A stretch of 64,000 bases of DNA from Picosynechococcus sp. PCC 7002 (GTDB lineage Bacteria; Cyanobacteriota; Cyanobacteriia; Cyanobacteriales; MRBY01). The notes beneath the pieces are model-generated. The model was not told the origin of the DNA. It worked only from the letters and a program-made list of their open reading frames with translations, and searched no databases. How positions within the stretch are numbered: position 1 is the stretch's first letter; the number at the start of each line of letters is the position of its first letter. A program made the translations under genes and the position numbers. Of the stretch, positions 16,841 to 26,515 are shown piece by piece. The stretch spans positions 620,001-684,000 of the forward strand of contig NZ_CAWLFA010000001.1 of the NCBI RefSeq assembly GCF_963860125.1, written 5' to 3'.

Positions 16841-17250
16841 AAGTTCGAGAAGTTTTGGTTAGCCGTCCAGCGGGAACCAGAGAAAGGCGTCCCTCCCAGT
16901 TGGGCAACCTTTTCTGGGGTCATCCCATAGACCCAAGCCTCCGTCAGGAGCGTTTTTGTCTCCGTGTAAACAGGCGCTTGACGCCGCTGGTATTCATTGA
17001 GGCTTGGCGATCGCCCCGGTTGATAATCTTCAAGGACATCTAGTTTCCCTAAAACATTGGGATCCCTGAATCGCAACAGACAACCCTCTACCCAGCCAGG
17101 CTCTGGGGTGAGGGCCGGATAACCCACCGGTAACTGATAAAGCTTCCCTGGGATGAAAGCCTTCTCAATGTGGGGGTGATAGGGGGCACAGTAGCGGGGA
17201 AAATTTGCTTCTCCTGGCTGGAGGGTGCCATACACGAAAACCTTGAGCAT
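16837..17250 (-). CDS. Gamma-glutamylcyclotransferase-like (AIG2/GGCT) protein
   Basis: A 137-residue protein of the GGCT fold. The start at 17250 gives MLKVFVYGTLQPGE, where YGTL(M/Q)PG is the family's substrate-binding loop; a longer frame adds eight non-conserved residues. The catalytic Glu is expected in LDVLEDYQPG, and the C-terminal EAWVYG strand is present. The fold includes gamma-glutamyl cyclotransferases and gamma-glutamylamine cyclotransferases that recycle glutathione-type compounds; the actual substrate is unknown. It converges on purK with a 4-base overlap. Confidence 0.8.
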   Translation of the reverse strand: MLKVFVYGTLQPGEANFPRYCAPYHPHIEKAFIPGKLYQLPVGYPALTPEPGWVEGCLLRFRDPNVLGKLDVLEDYQPGRSPSLNEYQRRQAPVYTETKTLLTEAWVYGMTPEKVAQLGGTPFSGSRWTANQNFSNF

Positions 17251-17344
17251 GGTGTGATTTCCGACAAAGAACAACAGAGGGCAAAACCGTGAAAAGCTAT
17301 AATCAGGGGCAAGATCATGCGCTTTCGTAAGGGGAAAATGGGCG

Positions 17345-18043
17345 ATGGATAAACGCTACAATATTTTGCTTGTCGATGATGAACCGGGCGTCCGGGAGGC
17401 GGTTCAAGCCTATTTAGAAGATGATGAAGCCCTAACCGTCACCACCGCTGAGAATGCCACAAAAGCCTGGGATGTTTTGCAAACGTTTACACCGGATTTG
17501 GTCATTTCTGATATTATGATGCCCCAGGTGGATGGCTATCAGTTTTTGGGGCAACTGCGCGAAGATCCGCGCTTTAAAACGCTTCCGGTAATTTTTCTAA
17601 CGGCCCGTGGCATGACTGGCGATCGCATCCAAGGCTACCAAGCAGGCTGTGATGCCTATTTACCGAAACCCTTTGAACCCGAAGAACTCGAAGCCATTGT
17701 CAAAAATCTCCTCACCAGGGAGGCGGCGATCGCCGAACAACAAGACGGTGGTGGCAGCAATCTCGAAGGCATCGCCCAGGATCTCCGGGAGATTAAGCAA
17801 TTCCTCGGCCAGCAAAATCAATTGGTCACCACCCCACCGCCTTTAAAAATTGACCTGACCCCCAGGGAGCAAAGTGTCCTTGACCTCGTGGCCCAGGGAC
17901 TGATGAATAAAGAAATTGCCAAGGAGCTCGAAACCAGCGTCCGCAATGTTGAAAAGTATGTTAGTCGCCTATTTAGCAAAACGGGAACCAATAGTCGGAC
18001 AGAATTGGTACGCTACGCCCTCAAGCACGGTTTAACGCAATAG
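17345..18043 (+). CDS. ycf29: NarL/LuxR-type response regulator, Ycf29-like
   Basis: A 232-residue two-domain regulator. The receiver domain has all phosphorylation residues (D11, D12, phospho-acceptor D56, T86, K108). A Gln/Gly-rich linker (about residues 130-160) leads to a LuxR/GerE helix-turn-helix (LTPREQSVLDLVAQGLMNKE... SVRNVEKYVSRLFSKTGTNSR). The RGMTGDRIQGYQAGCDAYLPKPFEPEEL segment and the HTH match the Ycf29 regulator of red-algal plastids as I remember it. The cognate kinase is not adjacent. Targets are unknown. Confidence 0.8.
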   Translation: MDKRYNILLVDDEPGVREAVQAYLEDDEALTVTTAENATKAWDVLQTFTPDLVISDIMMPQVDGYQFLGQLREDPRFKTLPVIFLTARGMTGDRIQGYQAGCDAYLPKPFEPEELEAIVKNLLTREAAIAEQQDGGGSNLEGIAQDLREIKQFLGQQNQLVTTPPPLKIDLTPREQSVLDLVAQGLMNKEIAKELETSVRNVEKYVSRLFSKTGTNSRTELVRYALKHGLTQ

Positions 18044-18114
18044 TTGACGAAGTAATTCCTTCGGTCTTGCGCCATGATTTAGCTTTTTTTGTAGTTGTAG
18101 TTCTATACGCGACG

Positions 18115-18402
18115 ATGCCCCAACAAGATCAAGTCCATCCCCAAGCCAACCGCGATCGCCTGATTGTGGATAGTCTCCTCAAGGGAGAACCCACAGAAAA
18201 TGCCCTGGTGGAATTGGCACGGCTCCATCTGCGCTATGACGGCTTCCCCGGGGCAAGGGAAATTCAACAGGATTTGAAATTGCTGTTCCAACAGTGGGGC
18301 CTGACGGAGGACGTTTTATTCGCTAAAACAAGGGAAATCCATGCGGCCGGGCGGGCCTACAAACATCTACGCCATGGCGAGGAGCAACAGGATTGGAGCT
18401 AG
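18115..18402 (+). CDS. DUF3288 family protein
   Basis: A 95-residue soluble protein of a cyanobacterial family. I use the ATG at 18115 (MPQQDQVHPQANRDRLIVDSLL); a frame from 18067 would add a hydrophobic non-conserved stretch. The core ALVELARLHLRYDGFPGAREIQQDL and the downstream WGLTEDVLFAKTREIHA are the DUF3288 pattern. Its 3' end overlaps the start of the pyrF-pyrE fusion by 10 bases, so the two are translationally coupled. Function unknown. Confidence 0.75.
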   Translation: MPQQDQVHPQANRDRLIVDSLLKGEPTENALVELARLHLRYDGFPGAREIQQDLKLLFQQWGLTEDVLFAKTREIHAAGRAYKHLRHGEEQQDWS

Positions 18403-19841
18403 CACCCGCAACTTTCACCGAAAAACTCACTGGGGCGATCGCCGCCCAAAAGACCCTCCTCGTGGCGGGCCTCGATCCGAACCCGGAAATGCTGCCGGAT
18501 TCTTTGCGCACCGGAGATTTAATTCAGAACCTGAAAACGTGGCTTTTGGGGATTATTGACCAGACCCAGGATCTCGTCTGTGCCTACAAACCAACCCTCG
18601 GTTTTTATCAAGCCTTGGGTGTACCGGGGTTGCAACTGTTAGAAACAGTTTTAGCCCATATTCCGCCTGATATCCCCATTATTCTCGATGCGAAACACGC
18701 CGATCTCAATACCAGCAGCCTTTTCGCCCAGGCGATTTTTGAGGCGTGGCAAGTGGATGCAGTCACCCTCAGCGCCTACCCGGGCCAAGACCACGTTGCC
18801 CCTTTTTTGCTCTATCCCGACAAAGGCGTTTTCTTGCAATGCCGCACCTCGAACCCCGGCGCCTTTCCCCTGCAAAATTACCCCGACCCGCAACGGCCTT
18901 TTTATCTGCACCTGATCCAAGAAATCAAACAGTGGGGCACCCCGGAACAACTTTTCCTAGAAATTGGGGGCGATCGCCCGGCGGTTTTTCGCCAAGTACG
19001 TGCCATTGCCCCGGAACGGTGGATTCTCGCCCGCAGTATCTGGCAACGGAGTGAAAACCTCGAAGAAATTGTGCACCAGGGTTTAAATTCCAATGGGTCT
19101 GGCCTCTTAATTCCCATTCCCAACGATGACCTGAGTCAAACGGATTGTCGGCAACCCGTCGCCCAGCTACGGCAAAAGATTGAAGACATCCGCCAGCGTT
19201 ATACCCCCAGCAATGCCCGGTGTGATTTGCTCCAAGTACCGACAAATTTCCCCGCAGCGCACCCCCAGGCGGAGTTGATTGTGCAGTTGTTTGACCTGGG
19301 CTGTCTGCTCTTTGGGGAATATGTCCAGGCCTCCGGAGCGACGTTTTCCTATTACATTGATCTGCGCAAAATTATTTCTAACCCCCAGGTTTTTAACCAG
19401 GTGCTCAATGCCTACGGGGCGATCGCCAAAAACCTGAAATTTGACCGTATCGCCGGGATTCCCTATGGTTCGCTCCCGACGGCAACGGGGTTGGCTCTGA
19501 AATTAAATTACCCGATGATTTTCCCCCGTAAGGAAGTCAAGGCCCACGGGACGAGGCGGGTGATTGAGGGCCATTTTGAGCCAGGGGAAACGATTTTGGT
19601 CGTCGATGACGTGCTGATTACGGGCAAAAGTATCGTTGAGGGGGCGAAAAAACTGGAGTCGGCGGGCCTCACCGTGCAGGAGATGGTAGTTCTCATAGAC
19701 CACGAAGCGGGCGTTAAGGATCGGCTCCAGGCCCAAGGATATCAAGCCCACGCCATTTTAACCATTTCTGAAATCACCGAAACCCTTTTCCAAGCGGGTC
19801 GCATTAACCAGAGTCAGTATGATTGCCTCGTGAGCCATTGA
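18393..19841 (+). CDS. pyrF-pyrE: Orotidine 5'-phosphate decarboxylase / orotate phosphoribosyltransferase fusion
   Basis: A 482-residue bifunctional enzyme for the last two steps of UMP synthesis. The decarboxylase comes first (residues 1 to about 270), with the catalytic Lys/Asp motif DAKHADLNT near residue 100 and the PGQDHVAP loop. The phosphoribosyltransferase follows (about 290-482), with the PRPP loop VVDDVLITGKS near residues 402-412. This order is the reverse of animal UMP synthase. The start is TTG at 18393, preceded by GGAGCAACAGGA and overlapping the DUF3288 stop. No ATG gives an intact N-terminus. Confidence 0.92.
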   Translation: MELAPATFTEKLTGAIAAQKTLLVAGLDPNPEMLPDSLRTGDLIQNLKTWLLGIIDQTQDLVCAYKPTLGFYQALGVPGLQLLETVLAHIPPDIPIILDAKHADLNTSSLFAQAIFEAWQVDAVTLSAYPGQDHVAPFLLYPDKGVFLQCRTSNPGAFPLQNYPDPQRPFYLHLIQEIKQWGTPEQLFLEIGGDRPAVFRQVRAIAPERWILARSIWQRSENLEEIVHQGLNSNGSGLLIPIPNDDLSQTDCRQPVAQLRQKIEDIRQRYTPSNARCDLLQVPTNFPAAHPQAELIVQLFDLGCLLFGEYVQASGATFSYYIDLRKIISNPQVFNQVLNAYGAIAKNLKFDRIAGIPYGSLPTATGLALKLNYPMIFPRKEVKAHGTRRVIEGHFEPGETILVVDDVLITGKSIVEGAKKLESAGLTVQEMVVLIDHEAGVKDRLQAQGYQAHAILTISEITETLFQAGRINQSQYDCLVSH

Positions 19842-19922
19842 GCTTTTTTCGGACAAAATTCTGCCAGGGCTTGGGTCTTTTGCGTACAGTAGAGAAGAAG
19901 CACCTTTATCGACGACGGCCCC

Positions 19923-21146
19923 ATGGGATTACATCTGTTTGAGCATTTACAAATGGCGATCGCCACCCTCCGCACCAACAAAATGCGCAGTGGGTTAACG
20001 ATGCTCGGCATCATCATTGGTAATGCGTCCGTGATTGCCATGGTCGGTTTAGGTCAAGGTGCCCAAAAACTTGCTACAGAGCAGTTTGAATCCCTCGGCT
20101 CCAATGTTTTATTTATCATCCCTGGATCGCGGGCGGCCCAGCGCACCACCATCGATTTACCCAAGACCCTCGTTTGGGAAGATGCCCAGGCGATCGCCGA
20201 ACAGGTGCCAAACGTAGCGGCGGTGGCTCCCCAGATTAATAGTCGCGGTTTAGTCACATTTCGCGGGATTAATAAAGATTCCTTGCTTTTGGGGATTACC
20301 CCCGAATTCATTGATGTGCGCGAATTCACCCTGGCCCAAGGACGGTTTGTGACCGACAGTGATGTGGAGCGCAATAAGCGCGTTGCTGTGATTGGGTCTG
20401 AGATTGCCACGGAGCTTTTTCCAAATATTGAGCCGGTGGGTCAAAAACTCCGGGTTAAAAATCTAACTTTTGATGTGATTGGCGTTTTAGAAGAAAAAGG
20501 AGCTTCCTTTGGCACCAACCAAGACAACGCCGTTTATATGCCCCTAACCACGATGTCCAACCAGGTGGTGGGACGCACGTCTCCCTATGGCACCGAGTTA
20601 ACCTTTATCTCTGTTTCCGGTGAAAGTGAAGACCGGGTCAGGGCGATGACCTTTCAGATCGAAAACCTGCTGCGGCTCCGCCATAAGATTGTTGATGAGG
20701 ATGATTTTAGTGTCCAGAGTCAACAGGATCTATTGGATGTGGCGAATACAATTACCGGGGCTTTAACCACAATGTTGGCGGCGATCGCCGGTATTTCTCT
20801 CCTCGTTGGTGGGATTGGCATTATGAATATTATGTTGGTGTCTGTCACCGAGCGCACGAAGGAAATTGGTCTCCGTAAAGCCCTTGGTGCCACAGAAAAC
20901 GACGTCTTATATCAGTTCCTGATTGAATCGGTGATCCTGGCGGGAATCGGTGGGATCTTTGGGACAGGTCTAGGCCTAGGGGGAGTGTTTCTCGCTAATG
21001 CATTGACCCCTCTGGCGGCCCCTATTTCTGTGACAGCGATTGTGATGGCGGTGGGCGTTTCTGGGGGAATTGGCTTATTTTTTGGGGTGTTTCCGGCGCG
21101 ACAGGCGGCCCGTTTAGACCCGATTGTTGCCCTCCGCAGCGATTGA
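19923..21146 (+). CDS. MacB/FtsX-type ABC transporter permease
   Basis: A 407-residue permease with the MacB architecture: one N-terminal membrane helix (MRSGLTMLGIIIGNASVIAMVGLG, about residues 22-45), a periplasmic domain of about 200 residues (MacB_PCD type) and three C-terminal helices within the FtsX domain (SLLVGGIGIMNIMLVSVTERTKEIGLRKALGA). Such proteins are mechanotransmission permeases for efflux or lipoprotein handling and work with a separate ATPase and often an adaptor; neither is adjacent. The unlinked adaptor at 161-1420 belongs to a related class, but a partnership is speculation. Confidence 0.85.
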   Translation: MGLHLFEHLQMAIATLRTNKMRSGLTMLGIIIGNASVIAMVGLGQGAQKLATEQFESLGSNVLFIIPGSRAAQRTTIDLPKTLVWEDAQAIAEQVPNVAAVAPQINSRGLVTFRGINKDSLLLGITPEFIDVREFTLAQGRFVTDSDVERNKRVAVIGSEIATELFPNIEPVGQKLRVKNLTFDVIGVLEEKGASFGTNQDNAVYMPLTTMSNQVVGRTSPYGTELTFISVSGESEDRVRAMTFQIENLLRLRHKIVDEDDFSVQSQQDLLDVANTITGALTTMLAAIAGISLLVGGIGIMNIMLVSVTERTKEIGLRKALGATENDVLYQFLIESVILAGIGGIFGTGLGLGGVFLANALTPLAAPISVTAIVMAVGVSGGIGLFFGVFPARQAARLDPIVALRSD

Positions 21147-21228
21147 CGCTCTCCCCCCCGGCAACGGAGATAGACCGGGGTCTACAGCCAAACTTCAATC
21201 TGCTATACTTTATTAGCCCAAAACCCTT

Positions 21229-21301
<73 letters not shown>

Positions 21302-21327
21302 TTTTTCTCGATAAATACATATCGTCT

Positions 21328-24300
21328 ATGGCACTGGTACACGGCACTTGGATTTTTCAGGCACAGCAATCCTACTTTTTTCTGTGGAGTGAGGTCTGGC
21401 GCAGTGAGTCCGCAGTCAGCCCGCCCGCTTATCCTTTTGGGGGCGATCGCCAAAGCCTTGAAGCTCAACTCCAGGCTCATGGGGTGACGATGCCCGAAAA
21501 TGCCCAGTGGCTAGAAACGACGTTTTCTCTACCCAGTACCAAAGGCACCAAGACAAAACCCTCGATCCCACTCTTGTCTAATCAAACCCAGATTCCCAAT
21601 CAACTCGTGTGGGCCGACTGGCAAATTGCGGGCCTTGCCTTAAACGCTCGCCAAGCCACGAATATTATTCAAACATTACCCCTCACCGATGAGGCCCTTG
21701 CGGGGGATCTCCGGTTTTGGTGGCAGGTGTGCCGCTGGAGTCTTGATCTAGTTGTGCGGTGTAAATTTCTGCCCCATGTGACCCCCCTCCCAACGGGAGA
21801 AGCCCTGGCGACGTGGGTACCTTTGTTAGATAGCGTCACAGAACAACAGCGGTTTGCCCAGTTTTTGCAACAGATGCCAGGCATTTGTGCGGTCGGTCAA
21901 AGGCCAGCCCAGGTGTTATTGAGTTTTCTCACGGCGATGGTCGATGCCCAGGTGCGTCCCCATGCCAAGCCCCTACAAAATTTTCCGAAAACCTCTGTGG
22001 TGTTTCCCTGGTGCGATCGCCTTTCCAAAGCCAAGGCCACCTTTGAAGATCTGCCCCGTCAACTGGGCCATGCCTATGAAAATTGGACGTTTCCCGTGCG
22101 GGAATATTTGGTAAATCCGCCGGATTTTGCCCTGAAGCAGCCCCTATTTCGCGCCTGTTTCCAACTGTTGCCCCCCACCGCGGCCCAAGACCATTGGCAA
22201 TTGCAATATGGTTTGCAGGCCTTGGGAAATGCGGCAAGTATTGTCACAGCGGATCAGGTTTGGCAAGATCCGAGTCAACCCCAGGAAATTTTATTAAAGG
22301 GTCTAGGCCTGGCGTCCCGGTTGTACGAACCCATTGGTGAAAGTTTAGGGGGGCCGCAGCCCTGTGGTTGTCCCCTCGATGCGATCCAAGCCTATGAATT
22401 TATCCGTTCGGTGGCCTGGCAACTGCGAGATAAGGGCCTGGGGGTCATCCTGCCAGAGGGGTTAGGAGCCGGAAGCAATGAGGTACGCCTTGGCATTAAA
22501 ATCTCTGCCCAGGTTAAAGATGAAAGTCGCTTAAATCTCCAGAGCCTGTTGCAGTACAATCTGGCAGTGGCCGTTGGCGAAACGACTCTCACAGAACGGG
22601 AATTTCAGGATCTCCTCGCGCGGCGATCGCCTTTGGTAGAAGTCAATGGTCAATGGCTCGCCCTCCAACCCACTGATGTGCGGGCCGCCCAGGAAATTTA
22701 CCAAACAAAAATCGGTGAACAGCCCCTGCGAGTCGAGGATGCCCTCCGTTTGGGGGCAGAATCGGGCCAGGTGTTTGCGAAGTTGCCTGTGATTGGCTTT
22801 GAGGCGTCTGGGGCGTTGCGAGAACTCCTTGACCATCTAACAAATAATGAATCCCTTAAGCTAATTGAGCCACCGGACTCGCTCCAGGGGACGCTCCGGC
22901 CCTACCAGCACAAGGGGATGAGTTGGCTGAGCTTTTTACAAAAATGGGGCTTGGGGGCTTGCCTCGCCGATGATATGGGTCTGGGGAAAACAATCCAGGC
23001 GATCGCCTTTTTATTGACCCTCCAGGAAAACAAAAAACTAACCCAGCCGGTGCTGTTGGTTTGTCCCACCTCCGTAGTCAGTAACTGGGAACGGGAAATC
23101 AGTAAATTTGCCCCCAGCTTAAAAACCTTGATTCACCATGGCGATCGCCGCGCTAAAGGAAAAACCTTTGCCAGTACGGCCCAGCAATATGATGTGATTC
23201 TCACCAGCTATTCCTTGGTTTTCCGGGATCAAAAAGATTTAGCCACAGTATCTTGGCAGGGCGTGATCCTCGACGAAGCGCAAAATATCAAAAATCCCCA
23301 GGCAAAACAGTCCCAAGCGGTGCGCGCCCTCGACAGTGGTTTTCGCATTGCCCTCACGGGAACCCCCGTGGAAAATCGCCTCAAGGAACTCTGGTCAATC
23401 CTTGATTTTCTCAATCCCAATTTCCTCGGCACCCAACAATTTTTCCAACGGCGCTTTGCAATTCCCATCGAAAAATATGGCGATCGCCAAACCCTCCAGA
23501 GTCTACGTAAGCTCACCCAACCCTTTATCCTGCGCCGCCTCAAGACCGACAAGACAATTATCCAAGACCTGCCCGAAAAACAGGAAATGGAAGTCTTTTG
23601 TAGTCTCTCGAAAGACCAAGCCAACCTTTACCAAAAACTGGTGGATGAATCCCTTGCGGAAATCGAAAACACCGACGGCATCCAACGGCGCGGCTTAATT
23701 CTCACCCTGCTGCTACGGCTCAAACAGCTTTGTAATCACCCTGTACTGCTCCAGAGCAAACCCAAACTCGGCAAAAATTTTGCCCCCCGTTCCGGCAAGC
23801 TACTCCGCCTCGAAGAAATGCTCGAAGAATTAATCTCCGAAGGCGATCGCGCCTTGATCTTCACCCAATTTTCTGAATGGGGGAAACTGCTCCAACCCTA
23901 CCTCCAGGAACGCCTCGGCCAGGATGTCCTTTTCCTCTACGGAGCGACCCGACGGGAGACCCGCCAACAGATGTGCGATCGCTTTCAAAATGATCCCAAT
24001 GGCCCGCCTATTTTCATCCTGTCCCTCAAAGCAGGGGGTACCGGGTTGAATTTAACCCGCGCCAACCATGTGTTCCACGTCGATCGCTGGTGGAATCCGG
24101 CGGTAGAAGACCAGGCCACCGACCGCGCCTTCCGCATTGGCCAGAAGCAAAATGTCCAGGTGCATAAATTCGTCAGTACCGGCACCCTCGAAGAAAAAAT
24201 TAGTGCCATGATCGCCAGCAAAAAAGAACTGGCCGAACAAACGGTTGATACGGGAGAAAATTGGCTGACGGAACTGGATACAAATCAACTGCGAGATTTA

Positions 24301-24336
24301 CTGCTCCTAGAGCGCGATCGCCTCATGGAAGAATAA
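21328..24336 (+). CDS. SNF2-family DNA-dependent ATPase (helicase superfamily 2)
   Basis: A 1002-residue Swi2/Snf2 translocase. About 500 N-terminal residues form a bacteria-specific SNF2-associated region. The ATPase core has Walker A DDMGLGKT near residues 549-556, the DEAQ box near 648, SLKAGGTGLNLTRANHVFHVDRWWNP and QATDRAFRIGQ. Bacterial relatives (RapA/HepA- and Rad54-like) remodel protein-DNA or RNA-polymerase complexes. It starts 26 bases after tRNA-Arg with MALVHGTWIFQAQQ, the usual N-terminus of the cyanobacterial group. The precise role is not known. Confidence 0.9.
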   Translation: MALVHGTWIFQAQQSYFFLWSEVWRSESAVSPPAYPFGGDRQSLEAQLQAHGVTMPENAQWLETTFSLPSTKGTKTKPSIPLLSNQTQIPNQLVWADWQIAGLALNARQATNIIQTLPLTDEALAGDLRFWWQVCRWSLDLVVRCKFLPHVTPLPTGEALATWVPLLDSVTEQQRFAQFLQQMPGICAVGQRPAQVLLSFLTAMVDAQVRPHAKPLQNFPKTSVVFPWCDRLSKAKATFEDLPRQLGHAYENWTFPVREYLVNPPDFALKQPLFRACFQLLPPTAAQDHWQLQYGLQALGNAASIVTADQVWQDPSQPQEILLKGLGLASRLYEPIGESLGGPQPCGCPLDAIQAYEFIRSVAWQLRDKGLGVILPEGLGAGSNEVRLGIKISAQVKDESRLNLQSLLQYNLAVAVGETTLTEREFQDLLARRSPLVEVNGQWLALQPTDVRAAQEIYQTKIGEQPLRVEDALRLGAESGQVFAKLPVIGFEASGALRELLDHLTNNESLKLIEPPDSLQGTLRPYQHKGMSWLSFLQKWGLGACLADDMGLGKTIQAIAFLLTLQENKKLTQPVLLVCPTSVVSNWEREISKFAPSLKTLIHHGDRRAKGKTFASTAQQYDVILTSYSLVFRDQKDLATVSWQGVILDEAQNIKNPQAKQSQAVRALDSGFRIALTGTPVENRLKELWSILDFLNPNFLGTQQFFQRRFAIPIEKYGDRQTLQSLRKLTQPFILRRLKTDKTIIQDLPEKQEMEVFCSLSKDQANLYQKLVDESLAEIENTDGIQRRGLILTLLLRLKQLCNHPVLLQSKPKLGKNFAPRSGKLLRLEEMLEELISEGDRALIFTQFSEWGKLLQPYLQERLGQDVLFLYGATRRETRQQMCDRFQNDPNGPPIFILSLKAGGTGLNLTRANHVFHVDRWWNPAVEDQATDRAFRIGQKQNVQVHKFVSTGTLEEKISAMIASKKELAEQTVDTGENWLTELDTNQLRDLLLLERDRLMEE

Positions 24337-24363
24337 CCAGGCGAACTCCCCCACACCGTTATA

Positions 24364-24636
24364 ATGGAAAGCCTGAATACCCAACCCACAGATTTATTAC
24401 CACCTCGTATGCAAAAACGTAGCTCCTTCGATTCTGCAGAAATTATGCACCGGGCTGAAGATCTAATGCAGGCCGCATCCAATCGTTACCGCATTACCGT
24501 GCAGGTGGCTCAGCGGGCTAAGCGCCGCCGTTACGAAGAATTTGATGCCGTTGAAGACCCGTTAATGAAGCCGCCGATCCGCGCCATTATCGAGATGTCC
24601 GATGAACTGACCCAGCCTGAAATTATTGGCGAATAG
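24364..24636 (+). CDS. rpoZ: RNA polymerase omega subunit
   Basis: The 90-residue omega subunit, which helps assemble and stabilise RNA polymerase; also called Ycf61 in plastids. The core MQKRSSFDSAEIMHRAEDLMQ followed by NRYRITVQVAQRAKRRRYEEFD is characteristic of cyanobacterial RpoZ. The ATG at 24364 gives a 15-residue N-terminal extension; an internal ATG at 24409 would start exactly at the conserved MQKRSS, so either start is possible. It follows the SNF2 gene by 27 bases and may share its transcript. Confidence 0.92.
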   Translation: MESLNTQPTDLLPPRMQKRSSFDSAEIMHRAEDLMQAASNRYRITVQVAQRAKRRRYEEFDAVEDPLMKPPIRAIIEMSDELTQPEIIGE

Positions 24637-24797
24637 TTCAAACCATATTCTTGTTTAGGTTTACCGTTCCTAAGGGGTTAACGGGTAGCCTTTAACCAGA
24701 AAATCCGCAAGAAGTTTGTGGGGAGCGATGTATTGCAGGCGTCAACCAGTACACTGGGATCGTTGGCAACTCAGTGAAAAACATTCCTAAGCTTCCC

Positions 24798-26444
24798 ATG
24801 AAACTGCTGTTGGTAGATGATGATCCCATTTTTCGTCTAGGCTTTTGTACCGCTTTGGCCCAGGAAACGGATTGGGCGATCGCCGCAGAAAATTTCAGCA
24901 CCATTTTGGCAGCATCCCCCCGCAAGGATTTGGATCTAATTCTCTGTGATCCCGCCTGGCAGGGGGATCGTCATTGGCGTCGATACCGCGAACTACAACG
25001 CCTTTACCCCACAACGCCCCTGGTTCTTTGCACGGCACAATTGGATTCAGAGCGGATTTTACAGGCAAAACGGGATGGACTGGCAGGTTATTTCCCGAAA
25101 GGATTGGCGATCGCCGATCTCGTCCCGGAGCTGAGTACCATCGCCGCTGGTGGTAAAGTTTGGTCCCAACGTCCCCAGGGCATTAACCAAAATTTGTTCG
25201 CTGGAATGCGTCGCCGGGGCCTTAACCAGATTTACACAGCCCTAGATCGCGTCGAAACCTACCTCGCCCAAGAGAATCTCCCGCCCCTGTACCGTGCAGT
25301 TTTCGCTGGACAACAACGGGAACTCAAAACAGCAGCCTGGCTCCTGCGCCATTGTCTGCCCCAAAGTGCCATTTTCCTCAATACAGTTCCTCCCGCCCAG
25401 CCCCAAACGCCTCCCGCCGGGGCGATCGCCATTGCCTCACCCGTAGAGATCACGACGACCAATAGCCGCTGGCAAATTCTCCTCGAAAAGACCTTTGTGA
25501 AGCTCAATGGCTCCCTGAAAAATGCCACTGGCAGTAGCCTAGAACTAGAGATTGTCACCCCAGAAAAACGACGGGAACTGCTCTACATCATTCTGCAACA
25601 ACTCAATTTTATTTTTAATGATCCCCAGTGGAAAAATTTAGATCCCGAAGCCTTCCAAGCCCAACATCAACGCAGCATTCGCAACCTCTGGAAATTTAGT
25701 GCCCAGGAATTTATTGGCCGCTACCACCTCACCGCTGACAATCAGGCCGAGGGCTTTTTGGAGTTGCTCAATCGGGTGGCGATCGCCAATGCCCCAGACC
25801 TAAACCAAAGACTACCCCAAAGCGACGACTTATTCGCCTATCTCCTGCAAGACCAGCCCCTCAAGATTGATAATGTCACCTATCGCCTTGAGGCCAGGGA
25901 AGCCCTACGACGCAGCCAACTCATTTTAGAAAATTTGTTGATCACCGTCGGTAACGATATCCTGCAATTTATCTTGAATACCTTACCGGAACCAGAATTA
26001 CTCAAGGCAGAAATTTACCAGCCAAAACTGCGCTCTTCCCGAAACATTGCCCGTTTTCGCAATGATCTATCGTGGGCCTATCGCCTGCGCAAATATTGGT
26101 TAGAACCGAAGGCCATTTTTGAAAGTCAACATCAATTTTTGAGCGTTAGTCCAGTCGGCATCGTGCAAACGGCCGTTTACCAACCCCGATCCGCAGAACT
26201 CGCCAACCTTGAGGGGATTCCCTGGCTGGTGACGATTCTCCTGGAACTGAGGGATGCCCTTGCCCCCCGGATTCGCGCCCTCGTGGCCTGGCTCGGTGAA
26301 ATTTTAGTTTATGTGCTGACCAATGTGATTGGCCGGGCCCTTGGGTTAATCGCTAGGGGCATCGTCGAAGGAGCTGGCAGCAGTTGGCAACATCTCCGGG
26401 CGCGCCAAATTGAGCTAGCGAACATGGCCCGAAAAAATTCCTAA
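24798..26444 (+). CDS. ycf55: DUF3685/Ycf55-family protein with response-regulator receiver domain
   Basis: A 548-residue protein. Residues 1-120 are a CheY-like receiver with the acidic pocket DDDP, a candidate phospho-acceptor Asp in LILCDPAW and the Lys in YFPKGL. The remaining 400 residues are the DUF3685 domain, the cyanobacterial counterpart of plastid Ycf55 (FVKLNGSLKNATGS, WKFSAQEFIGRYH, RFRNDLSWAYRLRKYWLEP). No DNA-binding domain is visible. I prefer the ATG at 24798 because it puts MKLLLVDDDPIF at the start; a GTG at 24774 is in frame. Function unknown. Confidence 0.75.
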   Translation: MKLLLVDDDPIFRLGFCTALAQETDWAIAAENFSTILAASPRKDLDLILCDPAWQGDRHWRRYRELQRLYPTTPLVLCTAQLDSERILQAKRDGLAGYFPKGLAIADLVPELSTIAAGGKVWSQRPQGINQNLFAGMRRRGLNQIYTALDRVETYLAQENLPPLYRAVFAGQQRELKTAAWLLRHCLPQSAIFLNTVPPAQPQTPPAGAIAIASPVEITTTNSRWQILLEKTFVKLNGSLKNATGSSLELEIVTPEKRRELLYIILQQLNFIFNDPQWKNLDPEAFQAQHQRSIRNLWKFSAQEFIGRYHLTADNQAEGFLELLNRVAIANAPDLNQRLPQSDDLFAYLLQDQPLKIDNVTYRLEAREALRRSQLILENLLITVGNDILQFILNTLPEPELLKAEIYQPKLRSSRNIARFRNDLSWAYRLRKYWLEPKAIFESQHQFLSVSPVGIVQTAVYQPRSAELANLEGIPWLVTILLELRDALAPRIRALVAWLGEILVYVLTNVIGRALGLIARGIVEGAGSSWQHLRARQIELANMARKNS

Positions 26445-26515
26445 AAAGACAATAAGTCTGCAAACTGGCTTCAGAGAAACTGCTATGATCCTGGTTGCAA
26501 TTGCCTTTCTCTGCC

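Noticed and set aside
24650..24690. Possible fourth copy of the dispersed palindrome (GGTTTACCGTTCC...GGGGTTAAC)
   Set aside because: It shares short pieces but not the symmetrical arrangement or the CTACG flank, so I do not count it.
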